From the NCBI GenBank assembly GCA_000697475.1, contig JNEU01000207.1:1-64000 (forward strand): DNA of 64,000 nucleotides. Direction: 5' to 3'. The position numbers and the translations under genes were made by a program. This DNA comes from Lichtheimia corymbifera B2541. Lineage: Eukaryota > Mucoromycota > Mucoromycetes > Mucorales > Lichtheimiaceae. The first letter of the stretch is position 1, and each line of letters starts with the position of its first letter. Below, piece by piece: positions 37,350 through 48,343 of the stretch. The notes beneath the pieces are model-generated. The model saw only the letters and a program-made list of their open reading frames with translations. It made no database searches and had not been told where the DNA came from.

Positions 37350-38690
37350 CATTAGAAGTCGTATGCATCATTGCAAGTTGCCACACGTAAATAAAGCTGC
37401 TTTTATACAATGGCTATCAGCTGTCCACGTGAAGAGGCCGCAAGCAACTTGAAACAATGGAGACCTTGCTAATGGCAGCTGCTGTTACGGGATGGTTGTG
37501 GCAGAGGAGCGTGTTGTAGTAGTAGAGTGACAAGATTGTGAACGCTGCTTGAGACAATAAAGTCATTGCTAATAGTAGCTGCTGGAATGAATGCTGTTTC
37601 GTTTGATTGTGGCATTGGAGTGTGCAAGACAGTGTGTGCTTTCAAGAAAGGCGTGTGTTGAAGTGGGGTGGACAGGCCATGAGCTTGTCATTCAGCTCAA
37701 GACAATCGGATATTCGTAGCATTGACATGGTGTATCGGAAGCAAGGCAATCGTTCGCAGGTTGTAGTTGTACTTGAATGGGGGCAACAGTTGAGAATGGG
37801 AGGAGGAAGAGGCAAGAACCGAGAGTGGAAGAAGTGGAAATTAAATAGGTCAGGCACAATCCGACAGATGCATGCACTCTATAAATTACTCCACGACCTT
37901 GATGGCCTCTCTCAAACCTGAAACTTGCACACAAGGTGCTCTAGGACATGCTGATCAACTTTGTCTTAATGACGAACCCACACTTCATTTGAAAATTTCG
38001 AATGGGAGAGCATAATGTGGGGTTGACTATGACGGATGGAAATTGGGAAAGCGCCGGATTTATGAAAAAGTCAATTAGTATGTAGTTTCTTGGGATTCCC
38101 CATTTCGCACTTGAAACTTGGTCAGAAGGTACTCTAGGACATGCTGATCAACTTTGTCTTAATGACGAACCCACACTTCATTTGAAAATTTCGAATGGGA
38201 GAGCATAATGTGGGGTTGACTATGACGGATGGAAATTGGGAAAGCGCCGGATTTATGAAAAAGTCAATTAGTATGTAGTTTCTTGGGATTCCCCATTTCG
38301 CACTTGAAACTTGGTCAGAAGGTACTCTCGCACATGCTGATCAACTCCATTCATTTAAAAACCGCATGGTTCATTATGGACACTTTGAATGCCGGCCAGC
38401 CCAAATGTAGGAGAGACAAAGACAAAAGTAGGGTAGACGCTCCTGTTCCCCGAGATTGCCCACCTCGAACCTGAAACTTTCACACAACATCCTTTCGACC
38501 ACGGCGAGCAATTTCGTTCTCATAAAGTCCCCATGATTCGTTATGAAAAAACCTGCATGCAGGAGAGACGACAAATGGATGGAAACATAAATAGGGTGTA
38601 CGGCCGTGCGCGCCGATATTGCCCATGGCGACGTCGAAACTTGGTAAGGAGGTGCTCTCGGTCATGCTGATCAACATCGTTCTCATAATC
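37350..38690 (+). repeat. Left outer arm of the foldback element
   Basis: Reverse complement of the right outer arm. It has an outer unique part (37,350-37,930), then two adjacent nearly perfect 193-bp copies (37,941-38,133 and 38,134-38,326), then a diverged portion through 38,690 matching 40,640-40,990 in reverse. It is shorter than the right arm because the tandem expansion differs. Confidence 0.75.
37941..38326 (+). repeat. Two tandem 193-bp copies in the left arm
   Basis: CTAGGACATGCTGATCAACT begins at 37,941 and again at 38,134. The sequence between is repeated almost without change, and a third, diverging copy starts at 38,327 (CTCGCACATGCTGATCAACT). Confidence 0.85.
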
Positions 38691-38862
38691 CTCTAAACAT
38701 CATTATGGAGATTTGGAGATACAGGCACCTTCATGTTTTACCTATGCTGTAAGCGTGATGCCATAGGAAAGGTGGTGTTTGTTCATTGTGAAGCAAGTTG
38801 GCCCTAATAGAGCGGAAGGTGCACAGGGGCGTGCTTGTGTAACACAGCCCATTTGCATGATA

Positions 38863-39321
38863 CTTCATAATGAACAAACACCACTTGTCACATAGCATCA
38901 CGTTTACAGCATATGTAAAAACATAAAGGTACCTGTATCTCTAAACTTCACAATGAAACGTGGGGTCTTCAATCGAACAAAGTTGCTCGTCGGGGTGAAG
39001 CGCACCTTGGGTGCAAGTTTCACGATCAGGCTCGCCGATCCTAGATTTCGCAATGTCACCACCAGCCAAAGTCGAAAAAAAAATTCTCGAGGTCGACCCA
39101 GATCTACTTTGGCTGGAGGTGACATTGCAAAATCTAGGAGTGGCGAGTTTGATCGTGAAACTTGCACCCAAGGTGCGCTTCACCCTGCCGAGCAACTTTG
39201 TTCGATTGAAGACCCCACGTTTGATTGTAAAGTTTAGAGATACAGGCACCTTTATGTTTTACATATGCTGTAAATGTGATGCTATATGTAAAGTGGTGTC
39301 TGTTCATTGTCAAGTAGCTCA
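38863..39321. repeat. Internal hairpin 1 (arms about 210 nt)
   Basis: The left arm 38,863-39,072 (from ATAATGAACAAACACCACTT to CACCAGCCAAAGT) is the reverse complement of 39,105-39,321 with about one mismatch in ten. The loop holds TCGAAAAAAAAATTC. A transcript through it would fold into a long stem. Confidence 0.8.
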
Positions 39322-39327
39322 ACCCGG

Positions 39328-39700
39328 ATAGAGCGGAAGATGGGCAGTGGCGTGCTTGTGTACCACAGCTCATTTGTATGATACTCCACAATGAAGAAAA
39401 ATCACTTGTCATATAGCATCATGCTTTTCAGCATATGTAAAAACGAGAAAGTGCATTTAACTCAAAACTTTACAATGAAACATCGGATCTTTGATAGAAC
39501 AATATTGCTCGTCGTGGTAGAGCGCACCTTGTCAACCTTGTTTCACGATCACGGTTGCCAATCCTCGATACATTCGCTTTTACGTTTTTACATATGCTGA
39601 AAGCGTGATGCTTATGATAAGTGGTGTTTGTTCATTGTGAAGTATCATGCAAATGAGCTGTGGTACACAAGCACGCCACTGCCCATCTTCCGCTCTATCA
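39328..39700. repeat. Central inverted repeat around the dyad of the element
   Basis: GATAGAGCGGAAGATGGGCA...CACAGCTCATTT (39,328-39,376) is matched in reverse complement by AAATGAGCTGTGG...CATCTTCCGCTCTATC (about 39,652-39,700) essentially without mismatch. The same GAGCGGAAG module recurs near 38,810, and in reverse near 40,010 and 40,540, giving five copies. Confidence 0.75.
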
Positions 39701-40052
39701 GGGTTGAGCTACTTGACAATGAACAAACACCACTTGTCATATAGCATCATGCTTTTCAGTATATGCAAAAGCGTATAAGTACATTTATCTCAAAACTTTA
39801 CAATGAAACATGGGATCTTTCATAGAACAGTATTGCTCGTCGTGGTAGAGCGCACCTTGTCAATCATGATTCACCATCAAGCTTGCCAATCCTCGATGCA
39901 GGCACTTTTACGTTTTTACATATGCTGAAAGCATGATGCTATATGACAAGCAGTGTTGATCATTGCGAAGTACCATTCAAATGAGCTGTGTTGCACAAGC
40001 ACGCCGCTGCGTATCTTCCGCTCTATCAGGGTCAAGCTACTTCACAATGAAC

Positions 40053-40480
40053 AAAGGCCACCTTTCATATAGCGTCATGGTTACAGCATATGTAAAACAC
40101 AAAGTTGCCCATAACTAAAAATTTTACAATGAAACGTGGGGTCTTCAATCGAACAAAGTTGCTCGTCTGGGTGAAGCGCACCTTGGGTGCAACTTTCACG
40201 ATCGTCGCGGCCGATCTCAGATTCACCCAATGTTGCCACCAGCCAAAGTCGAAAAAAAAATTCAAGAGGTCAACCCAAGATCCACTTTGGCCGATGGTGA
40301 CATTGCGAAATTTGGGATCGGCGAGCTGGATCGTGAAACTTGCACCCAAGGTGCGCTTCACCCCGACGAGCAACTTTGTTCGATTGAAGACCCCACGTTT
40401 GATTGTAAAGTTTAGAGATACAGGCACCTTTATGTTTTACATATGCTGTAAATGTGATGCTATATGACAAGGGGTCTTTG
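40053..40480. repeat. Internal hairpin 2 (arms about 195 nt)
   Basis: A near-copy of hairpin 1. The left arm ends CACCAGCCAAAGT at 40,249 and the right arm starts ACTTTGGCCGATGGTGAC at 40,284. The loop again contains TCGAAAAAAAAATTC. The two hairpins flank the dyad of the whole element symmetrically. Confidence 0.8.
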
Positions 40481-40639
40481 TTCATTGTGGAGTATCATGC
40501 AAATGAGCTGTGTTACACAAGCACGCCCCTGCGCATCTTCCGCTCTATCAGTCTCAATCTACTTTACAATAAACAAATACCACTTGTCATATGGCATCAC
40601 GCTTACAGCATAGTAAAAACATAAAGGTGCCTGTATCTA

Positions 40640-42690
40640 GAAACCTCCATATTGATGTGTAGAGGCTTTATGAGAACGATGTTGATCAGCATGACCGAGA
40701 GCACCTCCTAACCAAGTTTCGACGTCGCCATGGGCAATATCGGCGCGCACGGCCGTGCACCCTATTTATGTTTCCATCCATTTGCCGTCTCTCCTACATT
40801 CAAGGTTTTCATAATGAACTCTGGGGACTTTATGAGAACGAAATTGTTCAGCGTAGTCGAAAGGACGTTGTGTGAAAGTTTCAGGTTCGAGGTGGGCAAT
40901 CTCGGGGAACAGGAGCGCCGACCCTACTTTCTCCTACATTTGGGCTGGCCGGCATTCAAAATGTTCATAATGAACCATGCGGTTTTTAAATGAATGGAGT
41001 TGATCAGCATGTGCGAGAGTACCTTCTGACCAAGTTTCAAGTGCGAAATGGGGAATCCCAAGAAACTACATACTAATTGACTTTTTCATAAATCCGGCGC
41101 TTTCCCAATTTCCATCCGTCATAGTCAACCCCACATTATGCTCTCCCATTCGAAATTTTCAAATGAAGTGTGGGTTCGTTATTAAGACAAAGTTGATCAG
41201 CATGTCCTAAAGCACCTTGTGTGCAAGTTTCAGGTTCGAGGTGGGCAATCTCGGGGAACAGGAGCGCCGACCCTACTTTCTCCTACATTTGGGCTGGCCG
41301 GCATTCAAAATGTTCATAATGAACCATGCGGTTTTTAAATGAATGGAGTTGATCAGCATGTGCGAGAGTACCTTCTGACCAAGTTTCAAGTGCGAAATGG
41401 GGAATCCCAAGAAACTACATACTAATTGACTTTTTCATAAATCCGGCGCGTTCCCAATTTCCATCCGTCATAGTCAACCCCACATTATGCTCTCCCATTC
41501 GAAATTTTCAAATGAAGTGTGGGTTCGTTATTAAGACAAAGTTGATCAGCATGTCCTAAAGCACCTTGTGTGAAAGTTTCAGGTTCGAGGTGGGCAATCT
41601 CGGGGAACAGGAGCGCCGACCCTACTTTCTCCTACATTTGGGCTGGCCGGCATTCAAAATGTTCATAATGAACCATGCGGTTTTTAAATGAATGGAGTTG
41701 ATCAGCATGTGCGAGAGTACCTTCTGACCAAGTTTCAAGTGCGAAATGGGGAATCCCAAGAAACTACATACTAATTGACTTTTTCATAAATCCGGCGCTT
41801 TCCCAATTTCCATCCGTCATAGTCAACCCCACATTATACTCTCCCATTCGAAATGTTCATAATGAACCATGCGGTTTTTAAATGAATGGAGTTGATCAGC
41901 ATGTGCGAGAGTACCTTCTGACCAAGTTTCAAGTGCGAAATGGGGAATCCCAAGAAACTACATACTAATTGACTTTTTCATAAATCCGGCGCTTTCCCAA
42001 TTTCCATCCGTCATAGTCAACCCCACATTATGCTCTCCCATTCGAAATTTTCAAATGAAGTGTGGGTTCGTTATTAAGACAAAGTTGATCAGCATGTCCT
42101 AAAGCACCTTGTGTGCAAGTTTCAGGTTTAAGAGAGGCAATCAAGGTCGTGGAGTAATTTATAGTGTGCATGGATTTGCATGACAGTGCCTGACCTATTT
42201 TAATTTCCAGCTTCTTCCTCTTCCTCCTCCCATTCTCAACTGTTGCCCCCATTCAAGTACAACTTCAACCTGCAAACGATTGTCTTGCTTCCGATCCACC
42301 ATGTCAATGCTACGAATACCTTGATCCGATTGTCTTGAGCTTAATGGCAAGCTCGTGGCGTGTGCACCCCACTTCAACACACGCCTTTCTTGAAAGCACA
42401 CACTGTCTTGCACACTCCAATGCCACAATCAAACGAAACAGCATTCATTCCAGCAGTTACTATTAGCAATGACTTTATTTTCTCAAGCAGCGTTTACAAT
42501 CTTGTCACTCTACTACTACAACACGCTCCTCTTACACAACCATCCCGTAACAGCAGCTGCCAATAGCAAGGTCTCCATTGTCTCAAGCTACTTGCGGCCT
42601 CTTCACGTGGACAGCTGATAGCCCTTGTATAAAGGCAGATTTATTTACGTGTAGCAGTTTGCTTTCAATACATACGACTCTTATGGATAT
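40640..42690 (-). repeat. Right outer arm of the foldback element
   Basis: Reverse complement of the left outer arm but longer, because it holds about three 349-bp tandem units (from 40,872) plus a partial fourth before the terminal 570-bp section. Confidence 0.75.
40872..42118 (+). repeat. 349-bp tandem repeats in the right arm
   Basis: Unit starts are at 40,872, 41,221 and 41,570 (GTG[A/C]AAGTTTCAGGTTCG), so the period is exactly 349 bp. Copies differ at only a few positions (GCGCTTTCCC versus GCGCGTTCCC; GTGAAAG versus GTGCAAG). The third copy breaks at 41,849 and jumps back by about 193-194 bp within the unit, the same length as the left-arm period. Confidence 0.9.
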
Positions 42691-42710
42691 GGATATGGAT
42701 ATGGATATGA
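42680..42710 (+). repeat. ATGGAT/GGATAT microsatellite at the right end of the element
   Basis: Four imperfect hexamer copies (TATGGATATGGATATGGATA) directly follow the last matching bases of the right inverted end. Confidence 0.8.
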
Positions 42711-43343
42711 GTACATGGAATGGATGGATATGGGCATATACGACACGTGAAAAAGGAGCTTTGTTCTTACGTATACATTGTCAACTTGCATCCAACCATC
42801 ATACTTTAAACTCTTCAATGGCAGCCACAGTCATCATCCTTTGTGCAACCTGTCAACCATGTTTTGCGACACTACATATGCAGATAATTCGCTCGATCCA
42901 TTCACTTTTGCACAATGCGCCCTAAAGGATAGAAACTCCCAACATCGATGTATCTCTCCCATTGCAGCAATTCAATATCTCTTGTGAATGATGTGGAGTA
43001 AAGGACTATTTCAGCGAATATGGATTGTGTTGGCAACCAATTCTAAGACTTATGGTGTAAGAGACCTTCCTTCTTCTTGAGTTGGACCTTGTCGTGTATG
43101 GGCACGTGATGGATGCATTGTATTATATACCCACTTGTCAATGCTGAAATAAAGGGAAAAAGAAATGGAGGGAAAGGGCTTAACTGGTTCATTGTACATT
43201 GAACAAAGGCTGTATTCGATAGCATATCTTATCTCCTCCTTTTCTTTGTGATCAACTCTTATCAATAACATCTTACATACCACACGTCCCTTTTCATGTT
43301 TTAGATATTTAAGATAATGACATTTGAAGAATCAATGCAGTTT
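42711..43343. other. Region between foldback element and F-box gene
   Basis: Short open frames (for example around 42,778-42,990) have no recognised domain. No gene is called. Confidence 0.4.
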
Positions 43344-44959
43344 TTAATGCAATCTATTTACAACAACCTTGACACCTTTACTTTTTGCATAGCTAATAAA
43401 CTCATCTACACCAGCTGGCATTCTTTGTGCTTGGGCGATCGAGAAAGTGGCATTGCGCAACTTTGGTAATCCATTGACGAGGGTCTTGATACCATGGATG
43501 GTGACAATAGGGCAGTCGACAATATCCACTTGTTCCATCAATGATGCATGGGGTATGAGTGCTTCCAATGCCTTATCATCCAATTCACGAATCGACAATA
43601 AGCGTAACTTTTCTAATGGCATATCATGGAACATCTGGAATAGCTGGGAGAAGTGGTCATTGTTGGCACCATCAAGCGCTGTGAGTTCCAGTTTTCGCAA
43701 GGTGGTCATCGTACTCAATCGACGTATGAGTGCACGCCAATGTTGATCACGATCATCGCCATATTGCCATATCTGCAAGTGAATTGAAAGATGTTGTAGT
43801 GCCTCCAGGTTCATGAGTGGGTGCCATATCTTGTCAGTGATGGAGTGATCCACAGGATAGAGAGCCACCGTTTCGAGATTGGGTGATTGTCGAATCAAGG
43901 ATGCAATGGTATGTGGTGTGCATTCATGTACCTGAGCACATACAAGTGTCTTAAGACTCGTTGACTGGAAGGAATCAAGGTCGCTCCATGGTGGAACTTT
44001 TACAGGTACCCACGTACTGAGATAAAGATACTCGAGTGTGTGTTGATGGTCCAATACAAACTTCATAGCATTGGTGTCGTGACATGTTCCCCAATGACCA
44101 AAGTATCGTAAGCCTTGCTTGTCAGAGGATGATGGCGGTGGCCACTTTACCATCTTGGGTACACCAAATTCGCCAATAAACATGGATTGCAGTTGAGGAC
44201 AGGTGTTCATAATGTCGTGACAGCTGATAGGATCGGCAACATCGATATGAATATGTTGTAATGTTGATGAGCATCGTTGCAAGATATCCATCCAGTCAGC
44301 TCGAATATTCTGGGTTGTCAATGCCAAGGACACCAAACCAAACTGATATGTATTGGGCAGAGGAGGTGCTGGTGGAGGATATGGACACATGTTCTCATTT
44401 TCAGCGAGCGCAAGTATGGGATACATCGCGTCGTAATGGCACGCAAAATGTCGCAAACAACCATCACCATTCGCAGCCATAATGATCCCGAAAAAGTCCA
44501 AGCATGCACCAGAGACACCATTCAATTTGAGTGATTCGCACCTCATATTTTCCAGCAGATCAGCAAGGCGCTTATTATCCTCAATCTTGAACCAGTCTAT
44601 GACTATCATCATCATCATTAATAACAAAATCCAATAAAGAAGCCATTAGCATATAACTTACCTAGAGATTGTAAATGACATCCCTGTAGTCGCTTGAGTG
44701 TAGGATATAACAATGCATCATTGTCACCCTTGATGATATTGCATGAATCGATATACTGTCCAAAACACGAGGTCTGTGTAAGGAAAAGGAGATGGTCATC
44801 GGTCTTGATATCCACATGCTTCCATAGGTGGCTCGAGTAGGGTGGGAGATGCTGACGCCAAGAGCGATTCACTTGTACACATTCAATAAAGTCGCGTCGA
44901 TTGAAGTGGTTGGCAATCTTGCGGACAATCTCGGATGGGAATCTCTCAAGCATGGACAA
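43344..44959 (-). CDS. F-box/leucine-rich-repeat protein
   Basis: Two exons (44959-44662, 44602-43344) give 518 aa. The N-terminus MSMLERFPSEIVRKIANHF...CVQVNRSWRQHLPPY is an F-box (about residues 4-42) that would bind Skp1. The rest consists of LRR-like strands and helices (LQHIHIDVADP, LRYFGHWGTC, LEYLYLST, LKTLVCAQVHE, LETVALYP, LRKLELTALDG) for substrate recognition in an SCF ubiquitin ligase. Such F-box/LRR families are expanded in Mucoromycota, and a second member lies at the right end of the window. The substrate cannot be told. Confidence 0.85.
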
Positions 44960-45469
44960 GGAAACAAAGAGGTATAAAAAGGTAGCCGGTAGTGAGAACC
45001 GTCTTTTATAAGGATATGAGCCAAGTGAAAAGGTAACTCGAAAAGATGTGTACCGCAGTAAGATTGATGACCATTCTGTCCTTAATTAGGCTATCGGGAT
45101 TCATGCACAGACGCTGCCCCCCTCTTTGCGAACACAGCCATTCACATATCCCATGCGTTGCTAAGCAAGAATGTTGTCACGAACCACCATATTGTTATCA
45201 CCACACATCTCTAACTCGTTTATTGCTTACATCCTCCTAAAGACCCCTTAGTAAGCTTGATGGCATGTGATCTGCTGCGGGACATGTAATAAACTTTTAG
45301 CGATTCATTGTTATTGTACTACTTTCATTGTCGTCATTGTCAGTGTTCTGTATCCCCACACCATCACCCCCTCGGGTCACTTTTGTTCTTATTCGCCGTA
45401 AGAAGAGCTTCCTTCATTGCCATATGTGTGATGGGTATATAAGTAGTACTAAGCGAGACCACGTATCAT
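44960..45469. other. Intergenic, upstream of F-box gene
   Basis: About 0.5 kb between two minus-strand genes. It probably contains the F-box gene promoter. Nothing else was recognised. Confidence 0.4.
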
Positions 45470-46356
45470 TTATAGTTCTATGGAAGGCCAAGGGGATATT
45501 GGAGGAAAAAGAACTGTATCTCTATTAAAGAGGTTGCTATTCTGGCATAATGCTTTGAGCCTCCTTTGGAATGCTGTGGCAGGCTGCACAAAGCTATTCA
45601 TTAACAACATGATGTCGTGGTATAGTCTCATGAGTTGGTTCAGCTCCAAGTCAAGAGCATCGGCTTCATTCGTGGTATCAGGGAAATAGATCCGCAGTAG
45701 TTGGAGCTTTGCAAAGAATGTGTAAAAGTAGTCTTCGGTATCTCCGTCGAAAACACCATGGCCTCCTACTGTAGGGCCATCGTAAGGTTGTTCCTCATCA
45801 ACACCATCTATTTCCATCATCTCTTCATCAAGCCGTCTCTTTTTTGATGGTCGTACATTCTGGTTGTCTCTTGTCATCATATTGTTGGTATTGGTCGCTG
45901 TGTTATCCAATGGCAATGGCATCGTAGTGTTTTGATCCCTTTCATCGGATCGCCTCTTTCTGGGTCGTTCATCATCATCTCCTTGGATGTTGGTGGTATT
46001 GTGCAAATCCACTAGTTGTAACTCAAGTACTATCGACGTTGGTAGTTGGTTCTGAAAAAAGTATACGCCAAATGGCACAAGAGTACGTCCTTTTCATACA
46101 TATGACTTAATTAAGTGTTCATGTTGTATGTATGTATCTTTAGATTACCAATCAATCGCACCACAGAGCCTTCCACAATGTTGTTATCTATCATATACCT
46201 CATAATGTTTTCATCTTCAGCAATACAGGTTACAGGAATACCGGATATTTCAGTGTCAAATCCGATTAGTAGATTGTTAGGCAGTTGCAGCCTCCTCAAA
46301 GGCGACAGGATAGAAGCCGTGGCCATAAATGTCATCGTCGCATTGTCTTGATCCAT
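45470..46356 (-). CDS. Unrecognised nuclear-looking protein with small beta-rich N-terminus
   Basis: Two exons (46356-46149, 46089-45470) give 275 aa. The join ATT G|GTAATC...GAAAAG|GA makes ...GSVVRLIG-RTLVPFGVYFF..., a continuous beta-rich domain (about residues 1-105) whose strand pattern could be an OB-fold, but no signature confirms it. A linker with two basic clusters (RPRKRRSDER; SKKRRLDEE), possible nuclear localisation signals, follows. The C-terminal helical part is YFYTFFAKLQLLRIYF...LNQLMRLYHDIMLLM. An open stretch upstream (46,480-46,640, QIYYGQYTTTLSRLQHRVV) looks coding too and may be an extra 5' exon, but I found no frame-keeping splice into this ATG. Function unknown. Confidence 0.6.
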
Positions 46357-47079
46357 GGAGTTTTAAAAGGGAGCAGACAACAAAGCGAGAGATTGCGTAA
46401 AAGACGATAACTATATATGAATACAGAGGTTCATTGTATGCATTATGGCACATTGTGTGTACCTTTTCGGCAATACACCTCTCGATCTGCTTGACAACAC
46501 GGTGCTGTAAGCGGCTTAATGTTGTCGTATACTGCCCGTAGTAGATTTGTAATAATCCACAGTCACTTTCAAGTGCTGACCAAGCAAATGTTGTAGTGTG
46601 TATTAGTTTGCATCTGTGAGAGAGAGACATGTAGTTGGGATGGTGATGAGTGTGGTTGTGGTGGTGTGGTGGGATTGCATATATGGAAAGCCAATGCAAC
46701 TACTTTATCCAATCAAATATTTCTGATTACGTTTTGCTTATCCAATGGCGTTTTGCTTTCCCCCTTTTAATTTTTGGACGAGTAAAGAAGACTATCTTGT
46801 AGAATAAGGTAAGAGGCACTCTATATTGATTTCTTTGGGGGTTAGGATAGACCGTAACCAAGTATAAAGCCATGCATTGTCAATGACAGGTGACACAAAT
46901 GCAAATGTCGCTGACATGAATGTAAAATGCATGTGAAAAACAGCGTGCCTGACTTTGAAATATCACTGCTTTGGCGATGACTAAGAGACTACGAGGCAAA
47001 GCATTGAAAAGGGATTCCAGGAACATGCATTTTCCCGCTTTCTTTGTTTCCCCACACATTATCTTTTTCCTCCACCACC
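46357..47079. other. Divergent intergenic region upstream of NMO gene 1
   Basis: Holds a possible coding stretch at 46,480-46,640 on the minus strand (helical, about 50 codons, followed by a GTACAC donor-like sequence) that may belong to the neighbouring minus-strand gene. The rest looks like promoter, and a pyrimidine-rich stretch precedes the NMO start. Confidence 0.4.
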
Positions 47080-48131
47080 ATGGTTCTCAAGACAAAATTG
47101 ACTGAAATGCTCGGTATTGAGCACCCCGTTGTTCAAGGTAAAAGAGAAAGGACGTGCTTCCACATGACGGACATGGGCTCATTGGCAATGTGACAGGTGG
47201 CATGCAATATGTCGGCACTGCTGAAATGGCATCTGCTGTATCGAATGCGGGTGGTCTTGGTATGATTACGGCATTGACGCAGCCCACTCCCGACAAGTTA
47301 CGTGACGAGATTCGCCGTTGTCGCTCCATGACCAGCAAACCCTTTGGTGTCAACCTTACATTTTTGCCTGCAATCACCCCACCTCCTTATGCTGAATACG
47401 CCCAAGCTATCATTGACGAAGGTATCAAGGTCGTTGAGACTGCTGGCAACAACCCTGGCAAGTACATCAAGATGTTCAAGGAAGCTGGTATCATTGTGAT
47501 CCACAAGTGCACTGCTATCCGTCACGCCTTGTCTGCCCAAAAGTTAGGTGTGGATGTGATCTCCATGGATGGTTTCGAGTGTGCTGGTCACCCTGGTGAA
47601 GATGATATTGGTGGTTTGATCCTTTTGGCCAAGAGTGCTACTGCATTGAAGATCCCTTACATTGCTTCTGGTGGTATGGGCAATGGTCGTAGCTTGGCTG
47701 CTGCTTTGGCTTTGGGTGCTGAGGGTGTCAACATGGGTACTCGTTTCATGTGCACACAAGAATCGCCTATCCATCACAACGTCAAGGAAGCTATGGTGAA
47801 GGCTGATGAACGATCCACTTCTCTTGTCTTCCGTCCTTTCCGCAACACTTCGCGTATTTTCAAAAACTCGGTCGCTGTCGAAGTCAATGCTCGTGAACGT
47901 AACCCCAACATCAAGTTTGAAGATGTCCGTGAATTGGTCGCTGGTGCTCGTGGTCGTCAAGTTTACACCACTGGTGATCCTGAATTTGGTGTCTGGACTG
48001 CTGGTCAAGTGCTTGGTCTTATCAATGATATTCCTACTTGCAAGGATCTTGTCGCTCGTATCGTGGCTGATGCTGAAGAGATTATCAAGAATCGTCTTAT
48101 TCGTATGGTTGATACCAAGAGCAAGTTGTAA
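47080..48131 (+). CDS. Nitronate monooxygenase / 2-nitropropane dioxygenase-like protein 1
   Basis: Two exons (47080-47137, 47197-48131) give 330 aa. The TIM-barrel FMN-protein hallmarks are MLGIEHPVVQGGMQYVGTAE, ASAVSNAGGLGMITALTQPT, PFGVNLTFLPA, GFECAGHPGEDDIGGLIL, IASGGMGNGRSLAAALALGA, GVNMGTRFMCTQE and GVWTAGQVLGLI. These enzymes oxidise nitronates such as propionate-3-nitronate with O2, using FMN. The exact substrate is not visible. The intron splits CAA G|GT GGC, at the same place as in the paralogue at 57.4-58.5 kb. There is no obvious targeting peptide. Confidence 0.88.
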
Positions 48132-48343
48132 TCTTCATCTCCTCCATTCTTACTTTATATATACCGCTTTTGTCACTACTACATCCTTCTCCTCCTCCCA
48201 TCCACCGCCTTCTTTACATCTCTTAGAAAGGAGAAAGAGCTTGATCTTTTATAATAAAGAGAGAGAATACATAAAACTAGTACAGTTGAATAGCAAAAAA
48301 GGGTGATAAGATAAGAGTACAAGGTATAGAGAGGATGAAGGGA

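Larger units (their letters stand above)
37350..42690. mobile_element. Nested palindromic foldback-type element, about 5.3 kb, non-coding
   Basis: The two ends are reverse complements of each other: the outer sequence around 37,352-37,930 (for example CTATCAGCTGTCCACGTGAA) matches 42,120-42,690 (TTCACGTGGACAGCTGATAG) over some 570 bp with few changes. Homology stops at ATGGAT-like sequence on both sides. Moving inward, each arm carries tandem blocks (193-bp units on the left, 349-bp units on the right). The centre (38.7-40.64 kb) is again a palindrome containing two hairpins. No transposase, reverse transcriptase or other domain was found in any frame, and open frames inside are repeats of one another. 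The structure matches foldback-type DNA transposons, which have long internally repetitive inverted ends and are usually non-autonomous. I could not identify target-site duplications. Confidence 0.7.

Noticed and set aside
37607..42428. Open frames inside the inverted arms (such as 37,607-37,921 and 42,195-42,428; 38,941-39,249; 40,065-40,467)
   Set aside because: They are the same repeat sequence read in different places and on both strands, with no domain. Their similarity reflects DNA repeats and not protein conservation.
37350..42690. CRISPR array or bacterial insertion sequence
   Set aside because: The repeats are long, inverted and without uniform spacers, and the surroundings are spliced eukaryotic genes.
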